IMG/VR virus record: IMGVR_UViG_3300012006_000018
Coordinates: 1 to 33,389 of that record
Origin: a virus
Direction: 5' to 3' (one strand)
Length of the DNA: 33,389 nucleotides
Made by a program: the position numbers and the translations under genes. Under the pieces are notes generated by a model. The model searched no databases, was not told where the DNA came from, and worked only from the letters and a program-made list of their open reading frames with translations. Shown here in pieces: positions 6,146 to 11,864 of this stretch (its first letter is position 1; each line of letters starts with the position of its first letter).

Positions 6146-6429
6146 GATCCAGCCACCAATCGGCGAGAAAACACGTCGTAGTCGTAATCGCCGCGATCTA
6201 CCCAACGATCCCATTCGCGCGTTTTGTCCCAATCGTCCATTGTGGCTTCCGGCAGCGCCCAATGGATGCCTTCGGGCTTGCACGTTCCCCAGGCAGCACG
6301 CTCAAGGTTGCAGAACGTCGGCAGCACGCTTCCGCTGATGGGCGAGAATTGCGGCTTGCGTGTGCATTCGGATGCCTCGATGTTGTCGGCGTTTTTTTTG
6401 TAATGCTTGCAATGTTTGCAGAGGTTCAT
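6142..6429 (-). CDS. Cys-rich early protein, 95 aa (first gene of leftward operon)
   Basis: The sequence begins MNLCKHCKHYKK, followed by C23, C46 and C56, suggesting a zinc site near the N-terminus. The rest is acidic and Trp-rich (ATMDDWDKTREWDRWVDRGD). AGGAG lies five bases before the ATG at 6429; an upstream ATG at 6450 lacks one, so 6429 is chosen. As the promoter-proximal gene of the leftward early transcript it may act on host transcription or DNA, but nothing specific is visible. Confidence 0.75.
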   Translation of the reverse strand: MNLCKHCKHYKKNADNIEASECTRKPQFSPISGSVLPTFCNLERAAWGTCKPEGIHWALPEATMDDWDKTREWDRWVDRGDYDYDVFSRRLVAGS

Positions 6430-6468
6430 GGTGTCTCCTGTTGTTGTCAATTGGTTACTGCAAGACGG

Positions 6469-6497
6469 ACTTTACTTACCTAATTGCCACTTGTCAA
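6469..6497 (-). promoter_or_regulatory. Leftward early promoter (PL-like)
   Basis: On the minus strand TTGACA (6497-6492) is followed after 17 bases by TAAAGT (6474-6469). A start near 6462 would give a leader of about 30 nt to the first gene at 6429. It points toward the recombination operon and lies back to back with the rightward promoter. Confidence 0.7.
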
Positions 6498-6548
6498 CAC
6501 TTGTTGCAAAGGAAAATTGTAAAGTAATCTTAACTAATGCAATGCCGC

Positions 6549-6578
6549 TTGACAAGATAGCTTTGCACAGGATACGAT
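6549..6578 (+). promoter_or_regulatory. Rightward early promoter (PR-like)
   Basis: TTGACA (6549-6554) is followed after 18 bases by TACGAT (6573-6578). It precedes the Cro-like gene, giving a leader of about 25 nt. With the leftward promoter it makes a lambdoid-style divergent control region, but the repressor gene usually found between such promoters is missing. Confidence 0.65.
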
Positions 6579-6585
6579 ACTTTGC

Positions 6586-6595
6586 AAGTTAACTT
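6586..6595. promoter_or_regulatory. Candidate operator palindrome
   Basis: AAGTTAACTT is a perfect 10-bp palindrome between the -10 of the rightward promoter and the Cro-like start codon, close to the ribosome site. Related TTAACTAA and TTACTTA words lie near 6473 and 6530. It is a plausible autoregulatory site for the Cro-like protein; only position and symmetry support this. Confidence 0.35.
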
Positions 6596-6609
6596 ACAGG
6601 AGCATGAGA

Positions 6610-6831
6610 ATGGACGTTAAGCAAGCAGAGCAGCATTTTGGCAATCGCAGGAAGCTCGCAGAGGCATTGGGCATTACGAGCCAAGCAGTCAGCCAATGGG
6701 CAAAGCGCGGACAGATTCCCGAGGGCGTGGCATACAAGCTCCAAGTCATCACAAACGGGGCGCTGGTGGTCAATCCTGTTGACTACATCCCCGTCGAGCA
6801 TATGGTTGCCGAGATCGTTCCGCAGCAGTAG
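6610..6831 (+). CDS. Cro-like helix-turn-helix regulator, 73 aa
   Basis: A helix-turn-helix is plain at about residues 14-36: NRRKLAEALGITSQAVSQWA, followed by KRGQIPEGVAYKLQVIT. This is the layout of Cro/YdaS-type phage regulators. AGGAG (6598-6602) lies seven bases before the ATG at 6610 and only one base from an upstream ATG at 6604, so the shorter protein is preferred. It is the first gene of the rightward transcript and probably represses the divergent early promoters. No partner CI-type repressor is found, so it may serve only to turn early transcription down in a lytic cycle. Confidence 0.85.
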   Translation: MDVKQAEQHFGNRRKLAEALGITSQAVSQWAKRGQIPEGVAYKLQVITNGALVVNPVDYIPVEHMVAEIVPQQ

Positions 6832-6860
6832 TTGACAAACAGAAAATAATTGTTTACTGT
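6832..6860 (+). promoter_or_regulatory. Promoter for structured RNA / Mom region, inside an inverted repeat
   Basis: TTGACA (6832-6837) with a 17-base spacer and TACTGT (6855-6860) starts directly after the Cro-like stop codon. The element is embraced by a perfect 8-bp inverted repeat, GACAAACA (6834-6841) and TGTTTGTC (6862-6869), which could be an operator. AATTGTTTACTG at 6848-6859 recurs with one change at 6449-6460 in the divergent early region. Confidence 0.65.
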
Positions 6861-6866
6861 GTGTTT

Positions 6867-7010
6867 GTCCGAGAGAAAGATCGGGCGGCGTGTGGCAACG
6901 CTAAAGCGAAATGAAGAACCCTTTAGAAGGGGCTTCGGTTGTTTTTGGGTATGTTTCGCACCCACTTGCCACCGCAGCCGTAAGCCTCTTCTAGAGGGTT
7001 TTTCTTTTGG
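6867..7010 (+). ncRNA. Structured leader RNA / candidate small RNA or attenuator
   Basis: From a likely start near 6867 the transcript can form a hairpin of about 26 bp (6914-6940 with 6976-7003, one bulge at 6981, a few G-U pairs) capped by a TGGGT/ACCCA stem (6946-6950 with 6960-6964). Each arm is itself palindromic: CCCTT-TAG-AAGGG at 6919-6931 and CCTCT-TCT-AGAGG at 6985-6997, so two short hairpins compete with the long one. GTGGCAA (6892-6898) can also pair with TTGCCAC (6966-6972) across the long stem, giving a pseudoknot or a switch. A run of T follows the stem. No known RNA family is recognised. Confidence 0.6.
6985..7008 (+). terminator. Rho-independent terminator
   Basis: CCTCT (6985-6989), a three-base loop and AGAGG (6993-6997) are followed by G and TTTTTCTTTT. 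The long stem described for the RNA at 6867-7010 also ends at this T run, so termination could occur with either fold. Read-through would be needed to express the Mom-like gene from this promoter. Confidence 0.65.
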
Positions 7011-7018
7011 GCTACACC

Positions 7019-7162
7019 ATGCTGGGCAATGAGAGCAACAGCGGCATGAGTGGAAAGCGCAACTGGTGGCTAAGGTCTGAAACAGCGCAAATAAGGGCGG
7101 CGAAGTTAGCACCCTTGACCGAAAGGCTGACGCGTGTCGCGGCTCCGAAGAGCAGCTACTAA
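7019..7162 (+). CDS. Small basic hypothetical protein, 47 aa
   Basis: This small, very basic protein begins MLGNESNSGMSGKRNWWLRS and ends LTERLTRVAAPKSSY. It lies between the terminated RNA and the Mom-like gene. No good ribosome site precedes the first ATG; an internal ATG at 7046 is possible. Phage Mu places the translation activator com before mom, but this protein lacks the cysteine knuckles of Com, so I do not call it so. Coding status rests on composition and position only. Confidence 0.45.
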   Translation: MLGNESNSGMSGKRNWWLRSETAQIRAAKLAPLTERLTRVAAPKSSY

Positions 7163-7165
7163 AGG

Positions 7166-7190
7166 GCGCATAGGCTAAGGCTACGTGCGC
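7166..7190 (+). promoter_or_regulatory. Hairpin in the leader of the Mom-like gene
   Basis: GCGCA (7166-7170) plus TAG pairs with CTA and TGCGC (7186-7190), with a two-base bulge and a seven-base loop. It lies 38 bases before the ATG at 7229. It could be an RNA regulatory element for the Mom-like gene; there is no T run, so it is not a terminator. Confidence 0.35.
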
Positions 7191-7228
7191 TCACCAAAGA
7201 GCAGATAGCAGTAACTACTAGGAACAAC

Positions 7229-7894
7229 ATGAAGATACTTTCGCTCAAACCACAAGAAGTTAGTCCGTGGTTGCTGCAAAAGCATTACGCACGAAGGATG
7301 CCTCCAATATCTTATGCGTTTGGATTGTTTGCTCCCGATCTTGTTGGTGTCGTGACTTATGGCGTGCCTTCTTCTGCGTCTTTGCGTAGCGGCATCTGTG
7401 GCGATCAATGGAAAAACAACGTTTTGGAATTGAACAGACTTGTATGCAATGAAGGAAAAAATTATGCAAGTTTTCTTGTTGCAAATTCGCTAAAGCATCT
7501 GCCTCAACCGACCATTGTCGTAAGTTATGCAGATACAGCAATGGGGCACATTGGCTATATCTATCAAGCAACAAACTTCATTTACACCGGATTGAGCGCA
7601 AAAAAACAAGATTACAAAATTCGCGGCATGGAGCATTTACATGGTCAGACAATTGCTGATATGGCGATGGGTCAGGAGAACAGAGCAGACTGGTTAAGGG
7701 CAAAGTTTGGCGATGATCTTTACATTGAAGAACGATCACGCAAACACAGGTATGTTTTTTTCTGCGGTAACAAGTATCAAAAACGTCAGATGTTAAACGA
7801 TTTGAAATATGACCTAGAACCTTATCCTAAAGGTGAAACAAAAAAATACGATGCCGGTGGCGCAGTAGCTACTCAAAAACTTTTATTTGCATAA
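7229..7894 (+). CDS. mom: Mom-like DNA adenine hypermodification enzyme, 221 aa
   Basis: The protein resembles the phage Mu Mom family, a GNAT-fold enzyme that converts adenine in DNA to N6-carbamoylmethyladenine and shields phage DNA from restriction. Family-style blocks are seen in order: HYARRMPPISYAFGLF, VGVVTYGVPSS, VLELNRLV, ASFLVANSLKHLP, VSYADTAMGHIGYIYQATNF (the most characteristic), GMEHLHGQTIA and RKHRYVFFCG. AGGAA precedes the ATG. In Mu, mom is under tight transcriptional and translational control because the modification is toxic when early. Here a structured terminated RNA and a leader hairpin lie upstream and may serve that purpose. The actual base modification is inferred. 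Confidence 0.88.
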   Translation: MKILSLKPQEVSPWLLQKHYARRMPPISYAFGLFAPDLVGVVTYGVPSSASLRSGICGDQWKNNVLELNRLVCNEGKNYASFLVANSLKHLPQPTIVVSYADTAMGHIGYIYQATNFIYTGLSAKKQDYKIRGMEHLHGQTIADMAMGQENRADWLRAKFGDDLYIEERSRKHRYVFFCGNKYQKRQMLNDLKYDLEPYPKGETKKYDAGGAVATQKLLFA

Positions 7895-7902
7895 GGAAAT
7901 TT

Positions 7903-8052
7903 ATGACTGACAAGGAGATCATGCTGCAATACTTGTTGTTGAAGGTGAAACAAGAAGATTGGCACGGTGTAGCAGACGCAGCAATGGACATTCGTGAAAT
8001 GGAGGCTAAAAAATGTTCGACGAGTTCTACAGCAAGTTCCCAAAAAAAGTAG
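7903..8052 (+). CDS. Small conserved-type phage protein, 49 aa
   Basis: A compact acidic helical protein (MTDKEIMLQYLLLKVKQEDW, then HGVADAAMDIREME). Short proteins with a QEDWHGVADAAMDIREME-like core are common in phage early regions. The C-terminal tail after EAKK (CSTSSTASSQKK) overlaps the start of the next gene by 40 nt, which is odd; an earlier stop may have been lost. AAGGAA lies before the ATG. Function unknown. Confidence 0.7.
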   Translation: MTDKEIMLQYLLLKVKQEDWHGVADAAMDIREMEAKKCSTSSTASSQKK

Positions 8053-8357
8053 CCCGCAAGGATGCAGTCAAAGCATGGTCACGTCTGACTGCCGAGCAGC
8101 AACAAAAAGCATTGACGGCGATTGATGACCATGTGCGGATGTGGACGGCAGAGGGACGAGATAAACAATTCATTCCACATCCTGCAAGCTGGCTTAACGG
8201 CGAACGGTTCGACGATGAAATCTCGATGCCTGAGAAAAAGGTAGTCGCATGGTGGACAAGCGATCAGCTTACGATGGAACACGGTCGCAAGGTCGGAGTA
8301 CCGGCAAGACCGGGCGAGGATATGTTCCAGTATCGCCTGCGGTTACGGGCCGCGTAA
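8013..8357 (+). CDS. DnaT/replication-protein-like domain, 114 aa
   Basis: The sequence FDEFYSKFPKKVARKDAVKA with ...AWSRLTAEQQ and FIPHPASWLNGERFDDE is the small domain found at the C-terminus of phage replication initiators and DnaT-like primosome proteins. There the family acts in loading replication helicase, but this copy lacks an N-terminal DNA-binding part. It is the only replication-type gene I can see, so the phage probably relies on host replication enzymes. GGAG lies eight bases before the ATG. The C-terminal ~35 residues are less typical. Confidence 0.75.
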   Translation: MFDEFYSKFPKKVARKDAVKAWSRLTAEQQQKALTAIDDHVRMWTAEGRDKQFIPHPASWLNGERFDDEISMPEKKVVAWWTSDQLTMEHGRKVGVPARPGEDMFQYRLRLRAA

Positions 8358-8383
8358 GTTGGCAAGAAAGAGTTGCAACAGTA

Positions 8384-8530
8384 GTGCGCGTGCAAGGAAT
8401 GACGCGAGAGGAACGGGCAGCATCTATGCCTGAATCAGCAGCAATCGTGAGGGCGTTTGCGGCTGAGTTTTCAGTAGTAGAAGTTAGGGCACATGAAAAC
8501 AACCTTTACTATGAATGGATAAAAAAATGA
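8384..8530 (+). CDS. Hypothetical small protein, about 48 aa (start uncertain)
   Basis: The reading frame is open from 8249, but that part overlaps the preceding gene and is unlikely to be coding. I place the start at GTG 8384; ATG 8399 (AAGGA directly adjacent) is an alternative. The clear coding part is MTREERAASMPESAAIVRAF through VRAHENNLYYEWIKK. No family is recognised. The TGA overlaps the next gene's ATG. Confidence 0.45.
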   Translation: MRVQGMTREERAASMPESAAIVRAFAAEFSVVEVRAHENNLYYEWIKK

Positions 8531-8823
8531 TGCTAGATAAATGGTTTCCCAACTTGCATTTTCCAAGAGTACGCAACACCGATCCTGATACCAGCCATGC
8601 AGCAGCGGATCAGGCAGCAGAACTCGCTACCAAGCACCACGGCATCATCCTGGCGGCGCTTGAGCGTCCCGGCACGATTTACGACATAGCAGCGCGTACT
8701 GATCTCGACCATAACGCAGTCGCTAGGCGCATGAGCGAACTAGAGCGGCTGGACTTTGTTTACCCCGATGGCAAGAAGAAAGGCGCGTCAGGCCGTATGT
8801 GCCGCGTATGGGTGCGCAAATGA
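8527..8823 (+). CDS. Winged-helix DNA-binding protein, 98 aa
   Basis: The first part (DPDTSHAAADQAAELATKHH) is followed by a MarR-like winged helix: GIILAALERPGTIYDIAART, LDHNAVARRMSELERLDFVY, and a basic wing with GRMCRVW. The spacing fits a small DNA-binding regulator or assembly factor common in phage early regions. ATG 8527 overlaps the previous stop; an ATG four codons upstream is possible. Target unknown. Confidence 0.75.
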   Translation: MMLDKWFPNLHFPRVRNTDPDTSHAAADQAAELATKHHGIILAALERPGTIYDIAARTDLDHNAVARRMSELERLDFVYPDGKKKGASGRMCRVWVRK

Positions 8824-9137
8824 GGATTCGCATTGTTCCCTACGAACAATTAGTTGATCAAGACAAAAATGCTCGCGGTGTTTTTGCAAAAAAATGGGAA
8901 GTGTGTGTGGAATGCGATAGCTTGGAAAAAGCCGAAAGATTGAAAGAAGCCTTGGCACAGTCAGATCAAGAATCTGATGACCTTACTATTGCTTACATGA
9001 GTGGTTTTTTTGATGGTAAGAAAAAGCGCGAATGGGTTGGACTGACGGATGAGGAAGCGGCTGAATGCTGGAACTCTAGCGCGGTCACGACATGGAAAAA
9101 CATTGAGGCCAAGCTGCGGGAGAAGAACGGATGCTAG
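8820..9137 (+). CDS. Hypothetical protein, 105 aa
   Basis: Beginning MRIRIVPYEQLVDQD, it has charged helical sections and an AYMSGFFDGKKKREW core, a type of 'MSGFxDG' motif often seen in short phage proteins. A longer frame starts at 8799, but the ATG at 8820 overlaps the upstream stop and is preferred. No enzyme motif is visible. Its end overlaps the GNAT-like gene by seven bases. Confidence 0.7.
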   Translation: MRIRIVPYEQLVDQDKNARGVFAKKWEVCVECDSLEKAERLKEALAQSDQESDDLTIAYMSGFFDGKKKREWVGLTDEEAAECWNSSAVTTWKNIEAKLREKNGC

Positions 9138-9541
9138 TCAGACTACTAGAACCCGATCCGATCTTGCTTGATGACCCTGTGCGCCCAAGCATCAGCCCCA
9201 AACGCAAAGTTAGCCAGTTTAGTCGTGTTTATATGTGGCTTGAGGAACAGCGCATAGGTGCGGTCGTTTGCTGTTCATACAGGCACAACATCCCAAAAAC
9301 TGAGCGCGAATTATTGCAAGTTGAAAACTACAACCAAGATGGCATGAAAGTTATCTTATATTCAATTTGGAGTTACAAAAAAGGATGTGGGCAAAAACTT
9401 GTGCAGTCTTTGCTTGAAAGGTATCAAGAGGACAGAATCATCACCATGTCACCCAAGACTGAGATGGCGCGGAATTTTCATCTGAACAACGGAGCGATGG
9501 TGTTGCAAACAAACAAGACAACGGTTAATTATGAATACTGA
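9131..9541 (+). CDS. GNAT-like acyltransferase domain, 136 aa
   Basis: A GNAT-like pattern is seen: an acetyl-CoA loop candidate KKGCGQKLVQSLLERYQ (about residues 83-99), then MSPKTEMARNFHLNNGAMVL, the typical late strand and helix. The N-terminus is unusual and Pro-rich (EPDPILLDDPVRPSISPKRK). GGAG lies eight bases before the ATG. Position beside the Mom-like gene, itself GNAT fold, might suggest a role in DNA or protein acylation, but the substrate cannot be deduced. Confidence 0.65.
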   Translation: MLVRLLEPDPILLDDPVRPSISPKRKVSQFSRVYMWLEEQRIGAVVCCSYRHNIPKTERELLQVENYNQDGMKVILYSIWSYKKGCGQKLVQSLLERYQEDRIITMSPKTEMARNFHLNNGAMVLQTNKTTVNYEY

Positions 9542-9833
9542 CCGCACCTTAGACCAAAACGCGGCGCAATGGCCTATTTTGGATGCGTGGGCAAAGCAGA
9601 AAATATGGGTGGTGAACGGCGCAAAAACGCGCATGAGCGCAGAGGAATGGAAAGACGTACTGACAGCCGCCTTTGAGGGCGAAACGTCTCCACGGCTCGC
9701 TATGGGGCTAAATGGAGGGGTTGTTATGCTTGGCAGGCGAACAAGCAGATACACCAAAGCTCGATTCTCGGAATGGCTGGATTGGCTGATGGCGGCAACT
9801 CACCATGCGGGAGTTACCCTTGACGAAAGTTGA
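9531..9833 (+). CDS. ninB: NinB-family recombination protein, 100 aa
   Basis: NinB (lambda Orf) signatures are visible: QWPILDAWAKQ, then MSAEEWKDVLTAAFEGET, then GGVVMLGRRTSRYTKARFSE and a final WLDWLMAAT. Lambda Orf binds single-strand DNA and SSB and helps recombination in place of RecFOR. Here it probably works with the ERF/YqaJ pair encoded leftward. Length is slightly shorter than the lambda protein (146 aa) because the N-terminus is trimmed. Confidence 0.88.
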   Translation: MNTDRTLDQNAAQWPILDAWAKQKIWVVNGAKTRMSAEEWKDVLTAAFEGETSPRLAMGLNGGVVMLGRRTSRYTKARFSEWLDWLMAATHHAGVTLDES

Positions 9834-10113
9834 ACAGGAATGGCACGCCAAGGTCAGAGACTTGGGCTGTATTGTTTGCAGGTTGTTCCACGGTGTGCGA
9901 TCTGACGGGGATATTCACCACGTTTTGTCGGGCGGCAAACGCAAGGGTGAAATGTTTGTGATATGCCTGTGTCCAACGCACCACAGGAGCGGCAGAAACA
10001 CCCCGGAATACGTCAGCAGGCATCCCTGGCGCAAGGAATTTGAGAAGCGATACGGGACAGAGCAAGAATTGTTACAACAAACGGAGCAGCTATGTGCCAA
10101 TTTTCGACGGTAA
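9805..10113 (+). CDS. Ref-like HNH nuclease, 102 aa
   Basis: Zinc/HNH residues are in order: GCIVCRL (CxxC), DIHHVLSGG (HH), then CLCPTHHRSGRNTPEY and HPWRKEFEKRYGTEQELL. This arrangement matches the P1 Ref/DUF968 group, nucleases that cut DNA with RecA filaments. The start could be ATG 9805 or TTG 9820; the latter has GGGAG seven bases ahead, and its protein would begin MTKVEQEW. It overlaps the NinB gene end, so the two are coupled. Confidence 0.82.
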   Translation: MRELPLTKVEQEWHAKVRDLGCIVCRLFHGVRSDGDIHHVLSGGKRKGEMFVICLCPTHHRSGRNTPEYVSRHPWRKEFEKRYGTEQELLQQTEQLCANFRR

Positions 10114-10322
10114 GCGGGCGGGAAGCCTTAGAAGTGCTGCATGGGATTTGCTCGGCTGTTCTTGCGTTTGGTCAGGCGCAAAGCGATTACAGCGAAACAG
10201 AACTTTCTGATGGTGTATGTTTGGAATTGTTGGTTAATGATATGCGAATCACAATTGAGACAGGGCCGGAAGTCATGGCAGAGATTGAAGCGGCAAAAGC
10301 TATTGAGAAAGCATCCCATTGA
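10092..10322 (+). CDS. Hypothetical protein, 76 aa
   Basis: A small acidic protein (MCQFSTVSGREALEVLHGIC, VCLELLVNDMRITIETG). GGAG six bases before the ATG supports the start. No family is recognised. It overlaps the HNH gene by 22 nt and its TGA overlaps the TTG start of the nuclease gene that follows, placing it in the same recombination gene group. Confidence 0.65.
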   Translation: MCQFSTVSGREALEVLHGICSAVLAFGQAQSDYSETELSDGVCLELLVNDMRITIETGPEVMAEIEAAKAIEKASH

Positions 10323-10615
10323 GACGCGCTGCGAAAGTCGATGCTAACCATCAGGAAATCGTCACAGAGTTCAAAATGCGTGGCTGTGCGGTGCTATCCC
10401 TTGCTGCGATGGGAAAGGGCGTGCCTGACCTTCTCGTCGCTTTTGGAGGGGTTACATGGCTGGTCGAAGTCAAAGCCCCAAAAGGTAAGGAAACCGAGGA
10501 TCAACAAAAGTTTGCGCTGCAATGGACTGGGTGTCGGGCAATCGTTCGGGATGTGCAAGGCGTGAAAGATACGGTAGAAATTATGATTGCTCAGATGGTC
10601 AAATTACGGGCTTGA
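10319..10615 (+). CDS. VRR-NUC domain nuclease, 98 aa
   Basis: This is a stand-alone VRR-NUC domain (PD-(D/E)xK fold): GCAVLSLAAMGKGVPDLLVA with catalytic Asp in PDLL, then WLVEVKAPKG (E-x-K), and a C-terminal QWTGCRAIVRDVQG. Such phage proteins are structure-specific nucleases, probably acting on replication or recombination junctions. The start is TTG, overlapping the previous stop as TTGA; the sequence RRAAKVDANHQEI at this start matches family N-termini. The stop lies within the TTGACA of the late promoter. Confidence 0.88.
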   Translation: MRRAAKVDANHQEIVTEFKMRGCAVLSLAAMGKGVPDLLVAFGGVTWLVEVKAPKGKETEDQQKFALQWTGCRAIVRDVQGVKDTVEIMIAQMVKLRA

Positions 10616-10640
10616 CACTATGAAAAATCCCGAATATCAT
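10612..10640 (+). promoter_or_regulatory. Near-consensus sigma70 promoter for the late region, with palindrome at -10
   Basis: TTGACA (10612-10617), a 17-base spacer and TATCAT (10635-10640) form the best promoter in the window. ATCCCGA (10627-10633) and TCGGGAT (10640-10646) are a perfect inverted repeat around the -10 box, a likely operator. The next genes are the packaging and structural block. Confidence 0.8.
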
Positions 10641-10667
10641 CGGGATATTGCTGAAAAAGGGTGAAAA

Positions 10668-11036
10668 ATGTCGAAATACAACGAATCGGCGGCGGCGTTT
10701 GTTAGTGTGCTGTTTCACTCGGCAACCGTTACGCACTTCATGCACCTACAAACCAAATCATTCTCGCAGCACATGGCGCTTGGTGAGTATTACGACGCAA
10801 TCGTAGAGCTTGCCGACAAATGGGCAGAGGCGTATCAGGGGTGCTACGACATCATTACGAACTATCCCAAAGAGTTCCACCTGGCTACCGAGCCGGTCAA
10901 GTATCTGACGCAGATAAAAGACTTCGTGGACGACCTTCGCAAGGATTTGCCAAGCGAAAGCCAGCTTCAGAACATCGTGGACGAGATTGCGGATCAGATT
11001 GATTCGACCCTCTATAAACTTCGCTTCCTGAAGTGA
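10668..11036 (+). CDS. DUF5856-like ferritin-fold protein, 122 aa
   Basis: This all-helical protein (FVSVLFHSATVTHFMHLQTK, SFSQHMALGEYYDAIVELAD, KWAEAYQGCYDIIT) resembles the phage DUF5856 family, which looks ferritin-like with His/Glu-rich helices and has no proven role. It is the first gene after the near-consensus promoter, with an AAGGG site before the ATG. Whether metal ligands are complete cannot be judged by eye. Confidence 0.75.
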   Translation: MSKYNESAAAFVSVLFHSATVTHFMHLQTKSFSQHMALGEYYDAIVELADKWAEAYQGCYDIITNYPKEFHLATEPVKYLTQIKDFVDDLRKDLPSESQLQNIVDEIADQIDSTLYKLRFLK

Positions 11037-11043
11037 GGACACA

Positions 11044-11208
11044 ATGCCCAGTCACTCCCCTGCTCAAGCCCGCATGATGGCGGCTGCTGCCCACAATCCT
11101 GAGTTCGCCAAGAAAGTCGGCGTGCCGGTCAAAGTAGCCAAGGAATTCAACCAAGCCGACAGGGGCAAGAAGTTAGCCGAAGCTATGAAACGGATGCACC
11201 GTGGCTGA
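11044..11208 (+). CDS. Small basic conserved-type phage protein, 54 aa
   Basis: This highly basic helical mini protein (SPAQARMMAAAAHNPEFAKK, VGVPVKVAKEFNQADRGKKL) is of a type common before terminase genes of podo- and siphophages. Its role is unknown; the charge suggests nucleic-acid contact or packing in the head. The stop overlaps the GTG start of the next gene by eight bases. Start ATG lies seven bases after a TGAGGA segment. Confidence 0.75.
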   Translation: MPSHSPAQARMMAAAAHNPEFAKKVGVPVKVAKEFNQADRGKKLAEAMKRMHRG

Positions 11209-11587
11209 CAATGCGCGTCTTGCTGCTTTGCTGAAAGCGTATCCGTCTGAACAGACGCTTGCGCCTTATGGCATGAGACACGGCAATGAGCAGGCAGTAA
11301 ACAATCCTTTCACAGCAAAAGGCAAAGGGTATTTCGGTCAACTGCCCGCTCAAGATGGCATGGCAACAGAACTTTCATCTATCTTTGAACACAATGGTCA
11401 GCAAGTTGAACATCCGCTAATTGTGCCTACCCTGACGAAACAAGAATTGCAGCACTTGACCGCAGGGAATGAGCCAACCCCTGAAATTTATTCCAAAGCT
11501 GAACAGTTCGCAATAGGTCGGATCAAGCAAGGCAAAAACCCATTTGCAGGGCAAGATGAATTGCGTTACCCAGTACCTAAAGATTAA
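11201..11587 (+). CDS. Hypothetical late-region protein, 128 aa
   Basis: The start is GTG. The protein includes GYFGQLPAQDGMATELSSIF, HPLIVPTLTKQELQHL and PEIYSKAEQFAIGRIKQGKN, a domain that in many phages also appears in larger virion proteins. I know no function. The gene is isolated by a 37-bp AT-rich gap from the small terminase gene. Confidence 0.7.
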   Translation: MADNARLAALLKAYPSEQTLAPYGMRHGNEQAVNNPFTAKGKGYFGQLPAQDGMATELSSIFEHNGQQVEHPLIVPTLTKQELQHLTAGNEPTPEIYSKAEQFAIGRIKQGKNPFAGQDELRYPVPKD

Positions 11588-11624
11588 CTAAGTATGTTGA
11601 CAATTTTTGTTACGAATCAATCAC

Positions 11625-11864
11625 ATGGCTGCTAGAAAACGGAAAGTTGTGTTGTCTGATGCTTGGAGAGAGAAGATTCAAGCCAGTCAGATAATGAACC
11701 GCCTTCTAAAGCACGTTGAGGGCGAGATTGAGCTATCGAACAGCCAAGTTAAGGCAGCGGATATCCTGTTGAAAAAGGTCGTTCCTGACTTGGCTCGGAC
11801 TGAGAACGTAGGTAATGAGGGCGGGCCGCAGGAAATGGTGATCCGATGGGCCGATCCGAAATAA
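11625..11864 (+). CDS. Small terminase subunit, 79 aa
   Basis: A short TerS-type protein: basic N-terminus (MAARKRKVVLSDAWREKIQA), then QIMNRLLKHVEGEIELSNSQ and VKAADILLKKVVPDL, the helix-turn-helix pair that binds the packaging site. The frame is open to TTG 11607, but ATG 11625 gives the typical family start. It overlaps the large terminase start by 19 nt. The partner directs DNA into the packaging motor at the portal. Confidence 0.85.
   Translation: MAARKRKVVLSDAWREKIQASQIMNRLLKHVEGEIELSNSQVKAADILLKKVVPDLARTENVGNEGGPQEMVIRWADPK

Noticed and set aside
6850-7032. 60-codon frame over the structured RNA
   Set aside because: Its ATG lies upstream of the predicted transcript start, it has no ribosome site, and its codons fall on the hairpin arms.
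7019-7162. Com-type translation activator of mom
   Set aside because: The 47-residue product has no cysteines, while Com needs a zinc finger.
10620-10664. 14-codon leader peptide (MKNPEYHRDIAEKG)
   Set aside because: The ATG lies between the -35 and -10 boxes of the late promoter and would not be on that transcript; no ribosome site.
11597-11624. Promoter before the small terminase gene
   Set aside because: TTGACA is present at 11597-11602, but no acceptable -10 box lies 16-18 bases downstream.
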